DNA from: Halobaculum roseum
GTDB lineage: Archaea; Halobacteriota; Halobacteria; Halobacteriales; Haloferacaceae
Length of the DNA: 64,000 nucleotides
Direction: 5' to 3'
NCBI RefSeq assembly: GCF_019880245.1
Contig: NZ_CP082287.1
Location: forward strand, 176,420 to 240,419
The number at the start of each line of letters is the position of its first letter. Position 1 is the stretch's first letter. Shown piece by piece: positions 1 through 8,927 of this stretch. The translations under genes were made by a program, and so were the position numbers. The notes beneath the pieces were generated by a model. That model searched no databases. It saw only the letters and a program-made list of their open reading frames with translations, and was not told the origin of the DNA.

Positions 1-1
1 C

Positions 2-241
2 TTTGGAATAAGCTCTCCCCAAGAGCTCGTGAAAGTCCTGGAATCCCAGACACCGGTCGACAATGCAGACGCCGAGAACGGCACGATTGTCTGTACGCTG
101 CCTGCAGAGACAACAGCGGTTCCGAAGGCCCTCGTCGACATTGCGTATGAATCTCACTGGACGATCGCACGCTTCGACCCCGAAGACAGTGAGGACCCTG
201 CGGAGTGCACACTGACGCCACAGCGGGGTGACGAAAGGTAG
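2..241 (+). CDS. C-terminal part of a hypothetical protein, cut by the window edge
   Basis: The reading frame is open from base 2 to the TAG at 239-241 and carries on upstream out of the window, so only the last 79 residues are visible. An in-frame GTG at 29 could be an internal start, but the open frame before it argues for a longer protein. The composition is acidic and typical of haloarchaea. No motif is recognised and no function is assigned. Confidence 0.45.
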   Translation, partial: FGISSPQELVKVLESQTPVDNADAENGTIVCTLPAETTAVPKALVDIAYESHWTIARFDPEDSEDPAECTLTPQRGDER

Positions 242-300
242 GCGCGCCACACCACCGCGTCCGCCGTTCGACCGCCAACTACCCACGGTACACCGACACC

Positions 301-501
301 ATGAGTGACGACACTGACACGCTCGACGCCGACGCACAGCCCACGACTGACGACCTCGCAACGCTCGTCCGCGAGCAACGAAAGCCAACCGAGGAACATC
401 AACTACTACTCACAGAGCTCGAAGAGCGGCTCAGTGAAGCCGGAAAATTCCGTGCGCGCTTCGATCATCTCACTTCGTCGGCAACCGGGGGCGGTAGATG
501 A
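301..501 (+). CDS. Small acidic protein, predicted coiled coil
   Basis: A 66-aa protein starting at ATG 301, 59 bases after the preceding partial gene. The middle (about residues 18-50) is rich in Glu, Leu and Arg with heptad-like spacing (LVREQRK, LLLTELEERLSE), which suggests a short helical or coiled-coil segment. The family is not recognised. It may be co-transcribed with the preceding gene. Small size keeps confidence moderate. Confidence 0.45.
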   Translation: MSDDTDTLDADAQPTTDDLATLVREQRKPTEEHQLLLTELEERLSEAGKFRARFDHLTSSATGGGR

Positions 502-825
502 CCGCCCGCGCCAGTAAGCGCGGCGTGGATTCCGAGGTGTCACCAGCCGTCCGTCGTGCTCGTCGACATCACCGGATCCCCATTCAGCAGAACACACTGG
601 GTCGAATCCAACCTAGTTCACTGGTACCCTATAAAAAAATTTCCCGGATCCCAGTTGTCGCCCATGGTGACTCACCCTGAGCGTCCTGAGCGACGGCCAA
701 CCGCGCTCGTCACCAAATCGTCAGACGGCGCGATGGCTGAGATCCAAAACAGCCCAAGAATTAATATAGGTGGTTGGGTCCGACTTAATCGGAAACGAAG
801 GACAACACCACGGCTCACCGGTGTT

Positions 826-887
826 CTACAGAACAGCGGAGGAAGGGTTCGCCCTTCCTCACAACGGCTGGACACCCTGTTCTGTAG
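826..887. repeat. Nested inverted repeat (hairpin within hairpin)
   Basis: CTACAGAACAG (826-836) pairs perfectly with CTGTTCTGTAG (877-887). Inside it GAGGAAGGG (839-847) pairs with CCCTTCCTC (852-860) around a TTCG loop. A nested stem of this kind is consistent with a structured RNA or the subterminal fold of a mobile element. No coding frame explains it. Confidence 0.6.
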
Positions 888-956
888 AGCCCGGGATAAT
901 AGAGTTTGCCCCCGGTCGAGGAGTGGAATCGCTACCACTCACGCTCGACAGCATTC

Positions 957-993
957 CCCGAGCAGCTGCAGCGCTGTCCAGCAGCTGCTCGGG
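957..993. repeat. 13-bp perfect inverted repeat
   Basis: CCCGAGCAGCTGC (957-969) is the exact reverse complement of GCAGCTGCTCGGG (981-993), with an 11-base loop. It lies 70 bases after the nested hairpin in a gene-free stretch. It could be a terminator-like or structured RNA element. Confidence 0.6.
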
Positions 994-1248
994 CACCGAA
1001 ACCGCACCATGCACGACACACCACACATCGCGCCGTCCGCCCCACGGCGACTGGCTAGTGTCCCGGTGCCACCCCGATCTCATCGGCACCCCAGTAGTGG
1101 CGCGTTCGTCATGCGTGCGTCAGACAAATCGGCCGATGACTCGGACCCCACCGGCGCGATCGGCGGTAGTGATATTACTGGTGAACGGAACCGGTTCGAA
1201 CAGACACCAAGACAGGCGCTACCTGAATGCAGTTCGACCAGGGAGAAA

Positions 1249-1266
1249 GGGAGGTCGGGTCCTCCC
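1249..1266. repeat. Short hairpin preceding the second TTTGCCCCCG copy
   Basis: GGGAGG (1249-1254) and CCTCCC (1261-1266) pair around a six-base loop. The order hairpin, spacer, AGTTTGCCCCCG at 1249-1322 repeats the order at 839-914, so the two may be diverged copies of one element. Confidence 0.4.
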
Positions 1267-1543
1267 TACCCTAGGCCAACGACCTCCTCCTTGATCGGAC
1301 CACATGAAATAGTTTGCCCCCGACCAGCGACGGTGCTGTGCAGCGCGGTTGCGTGCCCAGTCACGCGTAATCGTCGGTCTCGGTGCCCAATCCGCCTAGT
1401 CACGAGTATCGCTGTCTCTCCGTCGCGCTCTACATAGCTCGCTCGATGCTCTGCACGCCTCACCCCACGGTGTTCGCCCACTTGTTACCAGATGGACTCC
1501 CCCTTGCGACCACTCGTTGGCAGTCACTCAGGGGTGTGGGGCA

Positions 1544-4500
1544 GTGACGGCGTACGCGCTCATCGAGTGTCCGCAGTGTCACGAGTTGTTCATCGTCGAG
1601 GACTCGGACAAAGTTACGATCACATGCCGCCAGTGCCAGCACACTCGCCTCCACCGGAACATCCGGTACACCAAGACAGGATCAGTGGCCGAACTCCGCG
1701 AGATTCGCTCTCGACTCAACGCGGATCGAGCTGGGGAGGCGCACCCCGACCAGACTGTCGCCGAGCAGGGTAACCAGATCTACTGGGCGCCGTCGATCAG
1801 CGACGGCTGGTCACCCGAGTACGAGGACGCCTTCCAAACGCAGGCAGAGCAGTTGGCGGAGCGCCAGCGGACGACACAGCGTGAGGCGTTCGCTGACCAG
1901 GTTGAATTCGGCGTCGACGCACCCGCGCCGATCCGCCCGGATGAAGACCTTCCAGCCCGCTCGCCCGTCAACGAGGCGAACGCGATCGAGGTCGAGGACG
2001 TCTCCGACTTGCCGGCAGTCACCGACGAAACTGTCCTCGAATTCGAGACTACAGGCCAGACATTCGTCGACGGCGGCCAACAGCCGCTTGTAGCAGAGGT
2101 CACGGGGCTCGAACCCACGGTGACTGAGGCCGACCGACTGCTCGTAGCGTTGCTGCCGGCGACGATCCGCGGCATCGCCTATTTCGCTCACCGTCGCAAG
2201 TTCACCGCACGCACAGCTCACCAGCTGGCACACGTCCTCATTCACGAACGCGGGATCGTGGCTGGCAACGGCGCGTGGGCGCACGCTGCCGCGAAATACG
2301 CGTTGATCTACCAGGATGGCCCTGCAGTCGAGGGTGTTGGCGAAACGTGGTCGGACCGTATTGACGCGGTCCGCCGACGCGCTGGACTCTCCTTGACTGC
2401 AGACGGCTCCATCTCGAAAGCCGATGCCGAACGGCAGGTAACACGGGCTATGCTGCTTCGAACGCTCACCGCATTCGCGAGCGGACAAGATGCTGCCCGA
2501 GAGGGCTTTGGTCGCGAGGATCTCATCAGGTCCGTCGTGCCGGCGCTTGCGCTTCGCAAGCGGCCGGCCCGCCTCAGGGTGACGTTGGACCGCCGCGAGT
2601 GGCTGGATGCGCTCTCCGGCGACGACACGCGCCGTATCGAGCGTCTCCTCGGCGTGCTCGAGGTGCTCTCGATCGTCGTCGACGTCTGCATCAGTGTCCC
2701 TGGTGGGCTTGATGGGAAGCTGTTCGGCGAACTTGAGGAGGCGCTCCCTGTGTGGACCGACGAACGTCTTACTGAAACCCGCGACCGGTTCCACTCCCGC
2801 AGCGTGGACGGCCACGATCGACTGGCTCCCCTCGAAGCGTATCGAGCGGCTCGCAAGTACGCCGGCCGTGGGTCCACGAAGAAGTACAGTGTCCTTGCAG
2901 CACTCTCTCAGGACGATCTCCAGCGTGCGAGTGCTGTCGTCGACACTGGTGTGTGTCTCGCTGCAGTCGGCTCTGTGTACGGCTTCCTGGCCGAGCTCGC
3001 TGACGCTGGATTGGCTGAACAGGTCGGACAAAAGTGGCGCTTGACGCCACTGGGCGCTGCTGCAGCGGAGTTGCTGAACGACGCCCTCGTGTTGGTCCAT
3101 CCTGAGCAGCAGGCAAACTGGACCGGTCTTGCTACCCCCTGCAATAGCACCAACAAGTGTAGTGCTCAGCGCCAGCCGTCCCACGGGGAGGGGGAGACCG
3201 CCGGGGAGACCGACACCGCCGACCGCAACGACCGCCTGCCGCCGACCGCCCGGTCGCTCGACCGCGACATCGCCCGCGTCAAGCCGCCACAAGGCGCAAC
3301 GCACCTGCAGTACTTCGGCGAGTACGATACCGACCACCGCCGCTACAGCTCGGAGTTCCAGCACCGGGTCCTCCGCTCGTTGGCCCAAGACGCTGTTGTG
3401 ACCTGTGTCGATACTCCTACCGAGGAGCTGTATCCTGCTCCCGAATCCGTCGACGGTGACCTCGAGGACGGTGACGATCTCGGCGCGGGGAAGGTGACAC
3501 AGGCGAACTTCGACGCAAAGACGGCGACACTCGTTGCACCGCTGCAGTGGGGCGGCTCTGACTCCATGCTCACGCGGCTGGGCCGGATGCTGTTCGACCC
3601 GCATCTCTGGGAACAGATGTCGATGGACGAGCGGATCGGCGACGACCTGGGGAAGATCCCGCTTGATGGGCTCGACGTCGACGACGATGTCGAGGGCTAC
3701 CTATACGGCCACCAGTTCGGCTGGCTCGCGACCGACGACGATCACCCGGCTGTCGACCCGGATAAAACGGTGCGTTCGAACTGGGTTGACCGAGTTCGCG
3801 GCCGGTGCGCACACCTGCTCAAGCTGCTGGCCGACGACGAGACGTACCAGAACGCCGAGCAGGGGAAGGAGCTGAAAGAACTCGGCCAGGGCATCCTCAC
3901 GATGGGCACGAAGCTGCTGCACGCAGTCGGGATCGAGGTGGTGTTCCCGATACGCGTCCCGAACGTCGGCAACCTGCTCCGGAATCCGAGCGCGCTGGCG
4001 GACTTCAGCGACTTCTTCCGCTACACCGTACCCAAGCATTTTGCCTTCGGGCACCACGCGGCCCACCGACACACAGTCGAGACGGACGGCGAGCGGCTGA
4101 AACACCGCCTGTCGCTGGAGATGGATGAGACTGACCGCCACGCTGAGCCGACAGCGCGGTGGGTCATCCAGGGCGGCTCTGCGGACCCAACCGCGGCCAG
4201 CGCCGACGACCTCCGGCCGTTCGTCGAGGACGCACTCGGCGCGGTCAAGCCCCGCGAGGCGGTCGCAGAGGGCGCTGAGGACGCCCCAGTCATCGACATC
4301 AGTGTCACCTCAGCGTCGACGTACCGCTGGACGCGAGACTACCTCGAGCGCGAGCTCGCTGAGAAGGGCTGGGAAGACCTACGCGGCGATCGCTCTCAGT
4401 GGGTGAACCCCGACTCAGACGATATCGAGCGCCTTGCGAGAGTGCTGGTCGCGATGACTGCCCGAGGGGAGGCCTGGCGGACATCGGGCCTCGCGATCGC

Positions 4501-5185
4501 CGAAGCGGTCCACTCACTGCCCGCTCGCGAAGGGACCGAACAGCTGACCACTCGCGATATCGAATTCGCGCTCTCGCAGATCTCTCCCGAGCACGTCCTC
4601 CCGACGCTTCCACCGTCGGCGGGCAAGTGTCTTCAGAAGCTGCTCGCTGCGGACGAGCCACTGCGAGCACGCGAACTGTACGAGGAGCGTGTGGGCATCT
4701 CTGAATCGATGTGGCGAACCATTCGCGAGGACCTCGAAGGTCTGCAGTTCGTGACTCGCGAAGATGACGGGCTCTTGGTCGCGACCGTGTCTCCCTGGTG
4801 GAGTAGCCGTGATGGCGGCGTTCGAACGCTCGACGCAGAAGAAGAGCTGTGGATGGCGGCGATGCACGAGGATGGACACGTCAACTGGGGTGCGATGGTG
4901 CTCCTCGACGACGCCGATCTACTCCACGATCCCGACGGGGTGTGCGGTGCCGACGACTGGCAGCGCCCACCGAAAGACATCGACATCGACGATCTCCGAT
5001 CGCTCGACCGCCGCCTGGGAGCATGGGCGCCGGTCATCGCGACGCTCGTCGACGAGGCTCCCGACCAGGAGACCACGACGGTCGCGAGAGTCGGACGGCT
5101 ACCCGCTGGACTCGAAAACCGCCAGACTGCATTCGTTAGAGGGTCGAGTAACATCGCTTCAGATGGCAGTTGGGGGGTTGAGTAA
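1544..5185 (+). CDS. Large plasmid-type protein with N-terminal DUF5817-like zinc ribbon and winged-helix segments
   Basis: A protein of about 1213 aa. GTG 1544 is preferred over TTG/ATG codons upstream because the domain begins at once (TAYALIECPQC). Residues 1-60 look like the haloarchaeal DUF5817 domain, with cysteine pairs CPQC and CRQC that probably bind zinc. The middle (about 440-520) and the C-terminal region (about 1020-1080) contain helix-rich segments resembling winged helices (LTPLGAAAAELL; RARELYEERVG). The long acidic linkers are typical of haloarchaea. No ATPase, polymerase or nuclease motif was found. Its size, DNA-binding look and the iteron-like repeats just downstream would fit a plasmid replication or maintenance role, but this is inference. 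Confidence 0.7.
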   Translation: MTAYALIECPQCHELFIVEDSDKVTITCRQCQHTRLHRNIRYTKTGSVAELREIRSRLNADRAGEAHPDQTVAEQGNQIYWAPSISDGWSPEYEDAFQTQAEQLAERQRTTQREAFADQVEFGVDAPAPIRPDEDLPARSPVNEANAIEVEDVSDLPAVTDETVLEFETTGQTFVDGGQQPLVAEVTGLEPTVTEADRLLVALLPATIRGIAYFAHRRKFTARTAHQLAHVLIHERGIVAGNGAWAHAAAKYALIYQDGPAVEGVGETWSDRIDAVRRRAGLSLTADGSISKADAERQVTRAMLLRTLTAFASGQDAAREGFGREDLIRSVVPALALRKRPARLRVTLDRREWLDALSGDDTRRIERLLGVLEVLSIVVDVCISVPGGLDGKLFGELEEALPVWTDERLTETRDRFHSRSVDGHDRLAPLEAYRAARKYAGRGSTKKYSVLAALSQDDLQRASAVVDTGVCLAAVGSVYGFLAELADAGLAEQVGQKWRLTPLGAAAAELLNDALVLVHPEQQANWTGLATPCNSTNKCSAQRQPSHGEGETAGETDTADRNDRLPPTARSLDRDIARVKPPQGATHLQYFGEYDTDHRRYSSEFQHRVLRSLAQDAVVTCVDTPTEELYPAPESVDGDLEDGDDLGAGKVTQANFDAKTATLVAPLQWGGSDSMLTRLGRMLFDPHLWEQMSMDERIGDDLGKIPLDGLDVDDDVEGYLYGHQFGWLATDDDHPAVDPDKTVRSNWVDRVRGRCAHLLKLLADDETYQNAEQGKELKELGQGILTMGTKLLHAVGIEVVFPIRVPNVGNLLRNPSALADFSDFFRYTVPKHFAFGHHAAHRHTVETDGERLKHRLSLEMDETDRHAEPTARWVIQGGSADPTAASADDLRPFVEDALGAVKPREAVAEGAEDAPVIDISVTSASTYRWTRDYLERELAEKGWEDLRGDRSQWVNPDSDDIERLARVLVAMTARGEAWRTSGLAIAEAVHSLPAREGTEQLTTRDIEFALSQISPEHVLPTLPPSAGKCLQKLLAADEPLRARELYEERVGISESMWRTIREDLEGLQFVTREDDGLLVATVSPWWSSRDGGVRTLDAEEELWMAAMHEDGHVNWGAMVLLDDADLLHDPDGVCGADDWQRPPKDIDIDDLRSLDRRLGAWAPVIATLVDEAPDQETTTVARVGRLPAGLENRQTAFVRGSSNIASDGSWGVE

Positions 5186-5824
5186 CACTCGATTGCTGTT
5201 CTTCTGTGAACGTCTCACCATTAGTGAGATGATCTGACATCTATTTCCACTCTGATGGGGGGTGGGTCACTCTCCCCACTTGATCCACTCTGCCGGGGGG
5301 TTGTTGATATTGCCAGAGTTGGTTCTCTTTCGACATCCTCGAACGGCAGCGGCTTGAGATCGTGGCCATCGACCGAACCAGTCCTCTGAACTTGTCCGAA
5401 GGCCCCCCCTGTGGGTCACTTGTCCGAACTCTCCGAACAGGGGGTAGTTCGGTGACAGACGTGGCTGCTTGTCTGATCCCAATGTGGGAGTGAAAGTGGA
5501 AGTGGCTACGCACCCCCCGTGGGAGTGACAGGAGTGACACCCCCCTCGTGGGAGTGAAAGTCGAACCCCCGTGCAGAGTGAAGGGGGGAGATCAGAGTGA
5601 AAATCCGTAACCCACACACCGCTACCGAAATGTTCTGAAGAGCAGCCCCACTCAACATTCTGAGCGTCCCAGACAGAAGACACACACCGCCTTCCCGAAT
5701 GTAATCTGGAGCTTCAGAGCTTGAAACTGTCAAATAATGAGTTCACGATTGTGTAAGCGCCACCTCGGAACCGATTAGAGGCATCTTCTTGAGAAGCAGT
5801 CTGGAGGTCCTCGACGGCCACAGG
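5186..5824. other. Gene-free region with iteron-like repeats
   Basis: GTGGGAGTGA occurs at 5484-5493, 5519-5528 and 5548-5557, followed by the variant GTGCAGAGTGA at 5571-5581, with runs of C between units (spacing 35, 29 and 23 bases). Reverse-strand frames across this stretch (5267-5683 and overlapping ones) translate to His/Ser/Arg-rich sequence and are not believed to be genes. Direct repeats of this kind beside a large plasmid protein could be replication iterons or a partition site. Confidence 0.4.
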
Positions 5825-5992
5825 TCAGACATGCTGGAACACGACGCGGAGAGCCAGCTGAACAATCTCTGAGCGATCGTACTCCTCGTCGACGTCGCGA
5901 GTATCCCGCGAGCGAATTTTTCGCGATTCTGGAGAAACCTCCGGAAACAGTCTGATCGCCGCAGCCAACCGATACGAGGCCTGCCGATGCAA
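5825..5992 (-). CDS. Small protein, possible ribbon-helix-helix-like remnant
   Basis: The reverse strand reads 55 codons from a TTG at 5992 to a TGA at 5825-5827, with a haloarchaeal-looking C-terminus (DVDEEYDRSEIVQLALRVVF). The pattern of an acidic linker followed by a short amphipathic helix resembles the tail of small DNA-binding antitoxin-type proteins. There is no ATG and a stop lies a short distance upstream in frame, so this may be the surviving 3' end of a longer gene. Confidence 0.3.
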   Translation of the reverse strand: MHRQASYRLAAAIRLFPEVSPESRKIRSRDTRDVDEEYDRSEIVQLALRVVFQHV

Positions 5993-6075
5993 CGGCCGCT
6001 CACAGTTAGTAGAGGACTGCAGCGGGATGGCCCACTGTCAGAACCTCCGAACCAGCCAACAGTAATGGGAGTATC

Positions 6076-6264
6076 TCAGTTGCGATCGCCTCGGCCGACC
6101 TGAATTCCAAAGAGAAACGACCCGCCTGCTAGCAAAATCGCAATTGACACGGGAGCTAAACGGTCTGCGGAAGAGACCCCTACAATGACGAGAAGGAGAA
6201 GAGCGGCCTGAGAAAGAAAGATCCCCACCTGAGCTGTGGTGCTCGCAGCAGTGGCATTCAGCAT
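6076..6264 (-). CDS. Small two-helix membrane protein
   Basis: Starting at ATG 6264, a 62-aa protein has two hydrophobic segments, about residues 11-28 (FLSQAALLLLVIVGV) and 35-52 (VSIAILLAGGSFLFGI), ending in a charged tail GRGDRN. Upstream codons in this frame are Arg-rich and implausible, so the internal ATG is chosen. It stands alone between gene-free stretches. Family and function are not recognised. Confidence 0.6.
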   Translation of the reverse strand: MLNATAASTTAQVGIFLSQAALLLLVIVGVSSADRLAPVSIAILLAGGSFLFGIQVGRGDRN

Positions 6265-6658
6265 ATGTTCGCTATCACACGTATTAAAAAAAAATAGTTG
6301 CCGGTAGGGTCGGATTCGACAAGTTCGATAACTTCGTCTGCGACAGTTATGGACTCGTCGTCGCCGCGCTCGCTGCACTCACTGGGTTTCGCGTGGAAGT
6401 GCGCCATCTCGAAGGCCCATCACAGGTCCGTTCGCGGTGTAGTCCTAGTGGGGCGAGAATGCACTTGATCTGTGACTTCAACGCGTACAATGTCTCCGGC
6501 TGACGCGCCGAGCGGTCGTGAACACGAGTGGAACGGTTCCACGGCGTAGATCAGCAGTTGCTCGTAGGTGCCCCATCCCGCGTTCTCAGTAATGCTGTAT
6601 TGTGTGGCTCTCCTGTCGCTCCGCTATCTTCAACAGACGACCGCTCCTCAGGTTGACT
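6265..6658. other. Gene-free interval
   Basis: No convincing coding frame, hairpin or repeat was seen here apart from an AT-rich patch at about 6285-6297 that could hold the promoter of the small membrane protein on the reverse strand. Confidence 0.5.
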
Positions 6659-7012
6659 ATGGACTGTCCCGCGTGCGGCTGCCCTGTCACCCTCGAGGTC
6701 GGACCGGAACGGCCGCTTTCGATGTCACTTTCCGACGCAGTCCTTGCAGCGGAGGAGGACGAGCGCATCGAGGTTACCCGAGATTGTTGGGGCTGTGGGT
6801 GGCACGAGACGCGACAGATCCTCGTTGAATCCATCGACACAATCGCGGGCGACGAGGCAACCGTTGAGCGAGCCGCACTCATCGACGAGATCACCGATGA
6901 ACTCGCGGGGATCGATCAGGTAGCGACACTCGAGGAACTCCTCGTAGAGACCCGGCGGCAACGGCGAACTGAGGCAACAACGGCTGATACGGATGGCGAC
7001 AGTACAGAGTAA
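6659..7012 (+). CDS. Zinc-ribbon protein of unknown function
   Basis: A 117-aa protein starting at ATG 6659 (MDCPACGCPV). Two cysteine pairs, CPAC near the start and CWGC at about residue 42, suggest a single zinc ribbon. The rest is acidic and probably helical (LIDEITDELAGIDQVATLEELL). The open frame extends upstream, but the zinc pair directly after this ATG supports the start. It ends 6 bases before the next gene, so the two probably form an operon. A nucleic-acid or protein-binding adaptor is possible but unproven. Confidence 0.65.
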   Translation: MDCPACGCPVTLEVGPERPLSMSLSDAVLAAEEDERIEVTRDCWGCGWHETRQILVESIDTIAGDEATVERAALIDEITDELAGIDQVATLEELLVETRRQRRTEATTADTDGDSTE

Positions 7013-7018
7013 CTCGCT

Positions 7019-7315
7019 ATGCCGGATGCTGAGCCCCTCTATGACGTTCGTGAGGAAACCGGGAATCCCGAGCACGCATCGGTCGACGATGTGGTCGAAC
7101 GGGCGCAAAACCCGCGAGCCGATCACGAAGACGCACAGTCCGATACGGCGATGGCTGCTATCATCGATACTTACGAAATTGAGTCGGTCCGTACAGTCGT
7201 CCAGCGCATCCTCATCGACGACGAACCGTTCCGGACCGCCACAAATGGCCTTGAGATGCGTAACGTCGACGCTGTTCGGATCGTGACGGCCGCCATTGGT
7301 TCATCAATGAGGTAG
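7019..7315 (+). CDS. Hypothetical protein, probably frameshifted near its 3' end
   Basis: A 98-aa frame begins 6 bases after the zinc-ribbon gene. The body is acidic and haloarchaeal in style, but the end (AAIGSSMR) is abrupt. In another frame the DNA continues as FINEVDIDGDAMTVDTTDGD up to a stop at 7366-7368. This points to a one-base indel at about 7300, with an original protein of about 115 aa. It lies upstream of a Doc-type toxin, so an antitoxin role was considered, but no Phd-like motif is visible. Confidence 0.45.
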   Translation: MPDAEPLYDVREETGNPEHASVDDVVERAQNPRADHEDAQSDTAMAAIIDTYEIESVRTVVQRILIDDEPFRTATNGLEMRNVDAVRIVTAAIGSSMR

Positions 7316-7437
7316 ACATCGACGGCGACGCGATGACGGTCGACACCACTGACGGAGATACCCGATGACTGGGGCACTCCACGCTATCGATATCGTGGTC
7401 TGATCCCGACGGTAGAGAAACGATTAACGGGTGACGT

Positions 7438-7851
7438 GTGAACGTCGGAAACGTGACCGACGATCTCGCGTATCCTTCTGCCGAACTCATTCTAAATCTC
7501 CACGAACAAATCGTGGCAGAAGGCGACACTACTGAGCCAGGCGTTCGGTCAGAAGACGCGATTGCATCCGCGCTGCAGTACATCTCGGAGGGGTACTTCG
7601 GCGAAGTACCCGAGACAATTCACCACAAAGGAGTCCATCTGATGCGGCTTCTCGTGGCGGAGCATCCATTCGTCGACGGGAACAAGCGAACAGCGCTCCG
7701 AACAGTCGTCGTCTTCTATATGATGAACGGGTACACATTTGACTACGGTGATGAAATTCGTGCGCTCTTGCACCGGTTTGCGACCGACGAAGCTGCGGTC
7801 GACACGGACACTGCGGTCATTTACTTCCGCGCATGCGCTCGTCGCAACTGA
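7438..7851 (+). CDS. doc: Death-on-curing (Fic/Doc) family toxin
   Basis: A 137-aa protein starting at GTG 7438 behind GGTGAC. It has the Fic/Doc active-site motif HPFVDGNKRTAL at about residues 75-86, matching HxFx(D/N)GNKR; the histidine and the GNKR anion-binding loop are intact. Doc toxins phosphorylate elongation factor Tu in bacteria, while other Fic proteins add AMP; the archaeal target is unknown. No clear Phd antitoxin adjoins it. The damaged frame upstream (7019-7315) and the 56-aa protein downstream are the candidates. The family call is firm; pairing is not. Confidence 0.85.
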   Translation: MNVGNVTDDLAYPSAELILNLHEQIVAEGDTTEPGVRSEDAIASALQYISEGYFGEVPETIHHKGVHLMRLLVAEHPFVDGNKRTALRTVVVFYMMNGYTFDYGDEIRALLHRFATDEAAVDTDTAVIYFRACARRN

Positions 7852-7884
7852 TAAAGGGTCACACTGAGTATCTTCAACAGAGCA

Positions 7885-8055
7885 ATGGCGTCCAGCACCG
7901 ATTCCTCGGCGGCGGTCGACGACGAGGTCCGCCAGCTGTACGAGCGGTATCAGGCGGCCGAGAGCGACGCCGAACGTCACGCGATCGCTCTCGAGATGGG
8001 GAAGCTCGATGGACGCCGTCACGCGGAGATCTACGCAGCACTCGAAGACGAGTAA
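7885..8055 (+). CDS. Small acidic helical protein downstream of the Doc toxin
   Basis: A 56-aa frame from ATG 7885 to TAA 8053-8055. Its sequence (DEVRQLYERYQAAESDAERHAIALEMG) is strongly charged and probably one or two helices. It starts 33 bases after doc on the same strand. It could be an antitoxin partner or an unrelated small protein. Confidence 0.5.
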   Translation: MASSTDSSAAVDDEVRQLYERYQAAESDAERHAIALEMGKLDGRRHAEIYAALEDE

Positions 8056-8142
8056 CTATCTTTCCGTCCTCTCATATGCGGCATCCTCGGTGACTGGCGA
8101 TCAGTGATCGGCAACTAACTCATTCGTCATGCAGGCGCGCTC

Positions 8143-8515
8143 TTGCTCGCGCCCAGTAGTACGCTCGCGAAGCCGCGAGCGAGAGCGAGTCGCAAGGTCG
8201 TTACGGTCGATGAACAGGCATTCGAGAAAGCTGGCGAGCAGACGGTCGATACAGACGGCTTCCCGTTCGTCGATGAGACGCCGGAGTTCGATGCCGCAGT
8301 CGAGCAGGAGACGCAGACGAAAGTGGATGCGAACCACCCGGACGGGATCGCGGACACGAGCAAGGATCGGATTCACGGCGTCACCCTCGAACAGGAAGAG
8401 CGCATTCGGGCGCGGGAAGCCGAACTGGAGCGCATCGGTGCCCAGGCTGAGCTAGGGACCCAGGAAGGTCGTGAGCAGCGCACGCGAAAGGTCGTCAGCG
8501 AGCAGTGTGTTCGTC
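8143..8515 (+). pseudogene. Fragment of a hypothetical gene, broken at both ends
   Basis: The central translation (VTVDEQAFEKAGEQTVDTDG through LEQEERIRAREAELERIG) is acidic and protein-like. The 5' end lacks a credible start: the frame opens at a TTG within Arg/Ser-rich sequence. The 3' end runs into the antisense of the neighbouring reverse-strand gene at about 8515. Both borders look like recombination joints. The original family is unknown. Confidence 0.5.
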
Positions 8516-8872
8516 ACTTTCGAGGTCGCCGTCGGCGAGCGACTGTTCGAGCTCTTCCCACGTCTCGACGTCGTAGGTCGCCTGCCACTCCTCGATCTCC
8601 TCGGTGATCGCGGCCAGTTCGTTCCGTAGCTCCTCGCGCGTGTTCTTCTCGATGAGCGTCCGGATTTTCTCGAAGAGCAGACGGGTGTGGTCCGGCTGGT
8701 AGCGCGTGGTCTCGCCGGCCTCGACGCGGCGCAGCTGGCCCTGGTCGACGAGATCCTGGAGTTCCCCGTTGGTCGTACTCCAAGCCCCATCAGCTTGCTC
8801 GCTGATCCAGTTGACTGACCGTGGTTCGCGAAGTGACTCGGCGACCGCCCGAATGCGGTCGCGGGCGCTCAT
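8495..8872 (-). pseudogene. Truncated and frameshifted copy of a DUF7342-type winged-helix gene
   Basis: Residues closely match the intact protein encoded at 19730-20392 (shared MSARDRIRAVAE, SVNWISEQAD, LQDLVDQGQLRR, AGETTRYQP). Two defects are visible. The original ATG about 46 bases upstream (MSE, then PRRTAF) is out of frame because one base is missing after its third codon. The C-terminus ends early at DGDLESDEHTAR, against the junction at about 8515. The shortened form could still be made from the internal ATG at 8872. The family is a haloarchaeal winged-helix, probably transcriptional, protein. Confidence 0.65.
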
Positions 8873-8927
8873 CGACTCAGTCCACGACTGAACGCCGTCC
8901 TGCGGGGTTCGGACATACTTGGCACCT

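Larger units (their letters stand above)
502..1543. other. About 1 kb without a convincing gene; several strong hairpins
   Basis: Long open frames exist here (for example 556-1437) but their translations are rich in Arg, Ser and Pro, unlike the acidic neighbours, and are probably chance frames in GC-rich DNA. The stretch contains several inverted repeats, listed separately, and two copies of AGTTTGCCCCCG (903-914 and 1311-1322). Each copy lies 45-60 bases after a hairpin. This may be a non-coding RNA, the remains of a mobile element end, or regulatory DNA for the large gene that follows. Confidence 0.5.

Noticed and set aside
556..1437. Long forward open frame (293 codons)
   Set aside because: The translation is basic and rich in Arg, Ser and Pro, with no acidic bias or domain; several strong hairpins run through it. 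It is most likely a chance frame.
1811..3604. Long reverse-strand frame (597 codons)
   Set aside because: It is antisense to the DUF5817-type gene, whose translation has the acidic haloarchaeal composition and zinc motifs. The reverse frame has none.
5267..5683. Reverse-strand frame across the C-rich repeats
   Set aside because: The translation is His/Ser/Pro-rich because of the repeats, and neighbouring frames look equally good. No start signal or family resemblance.
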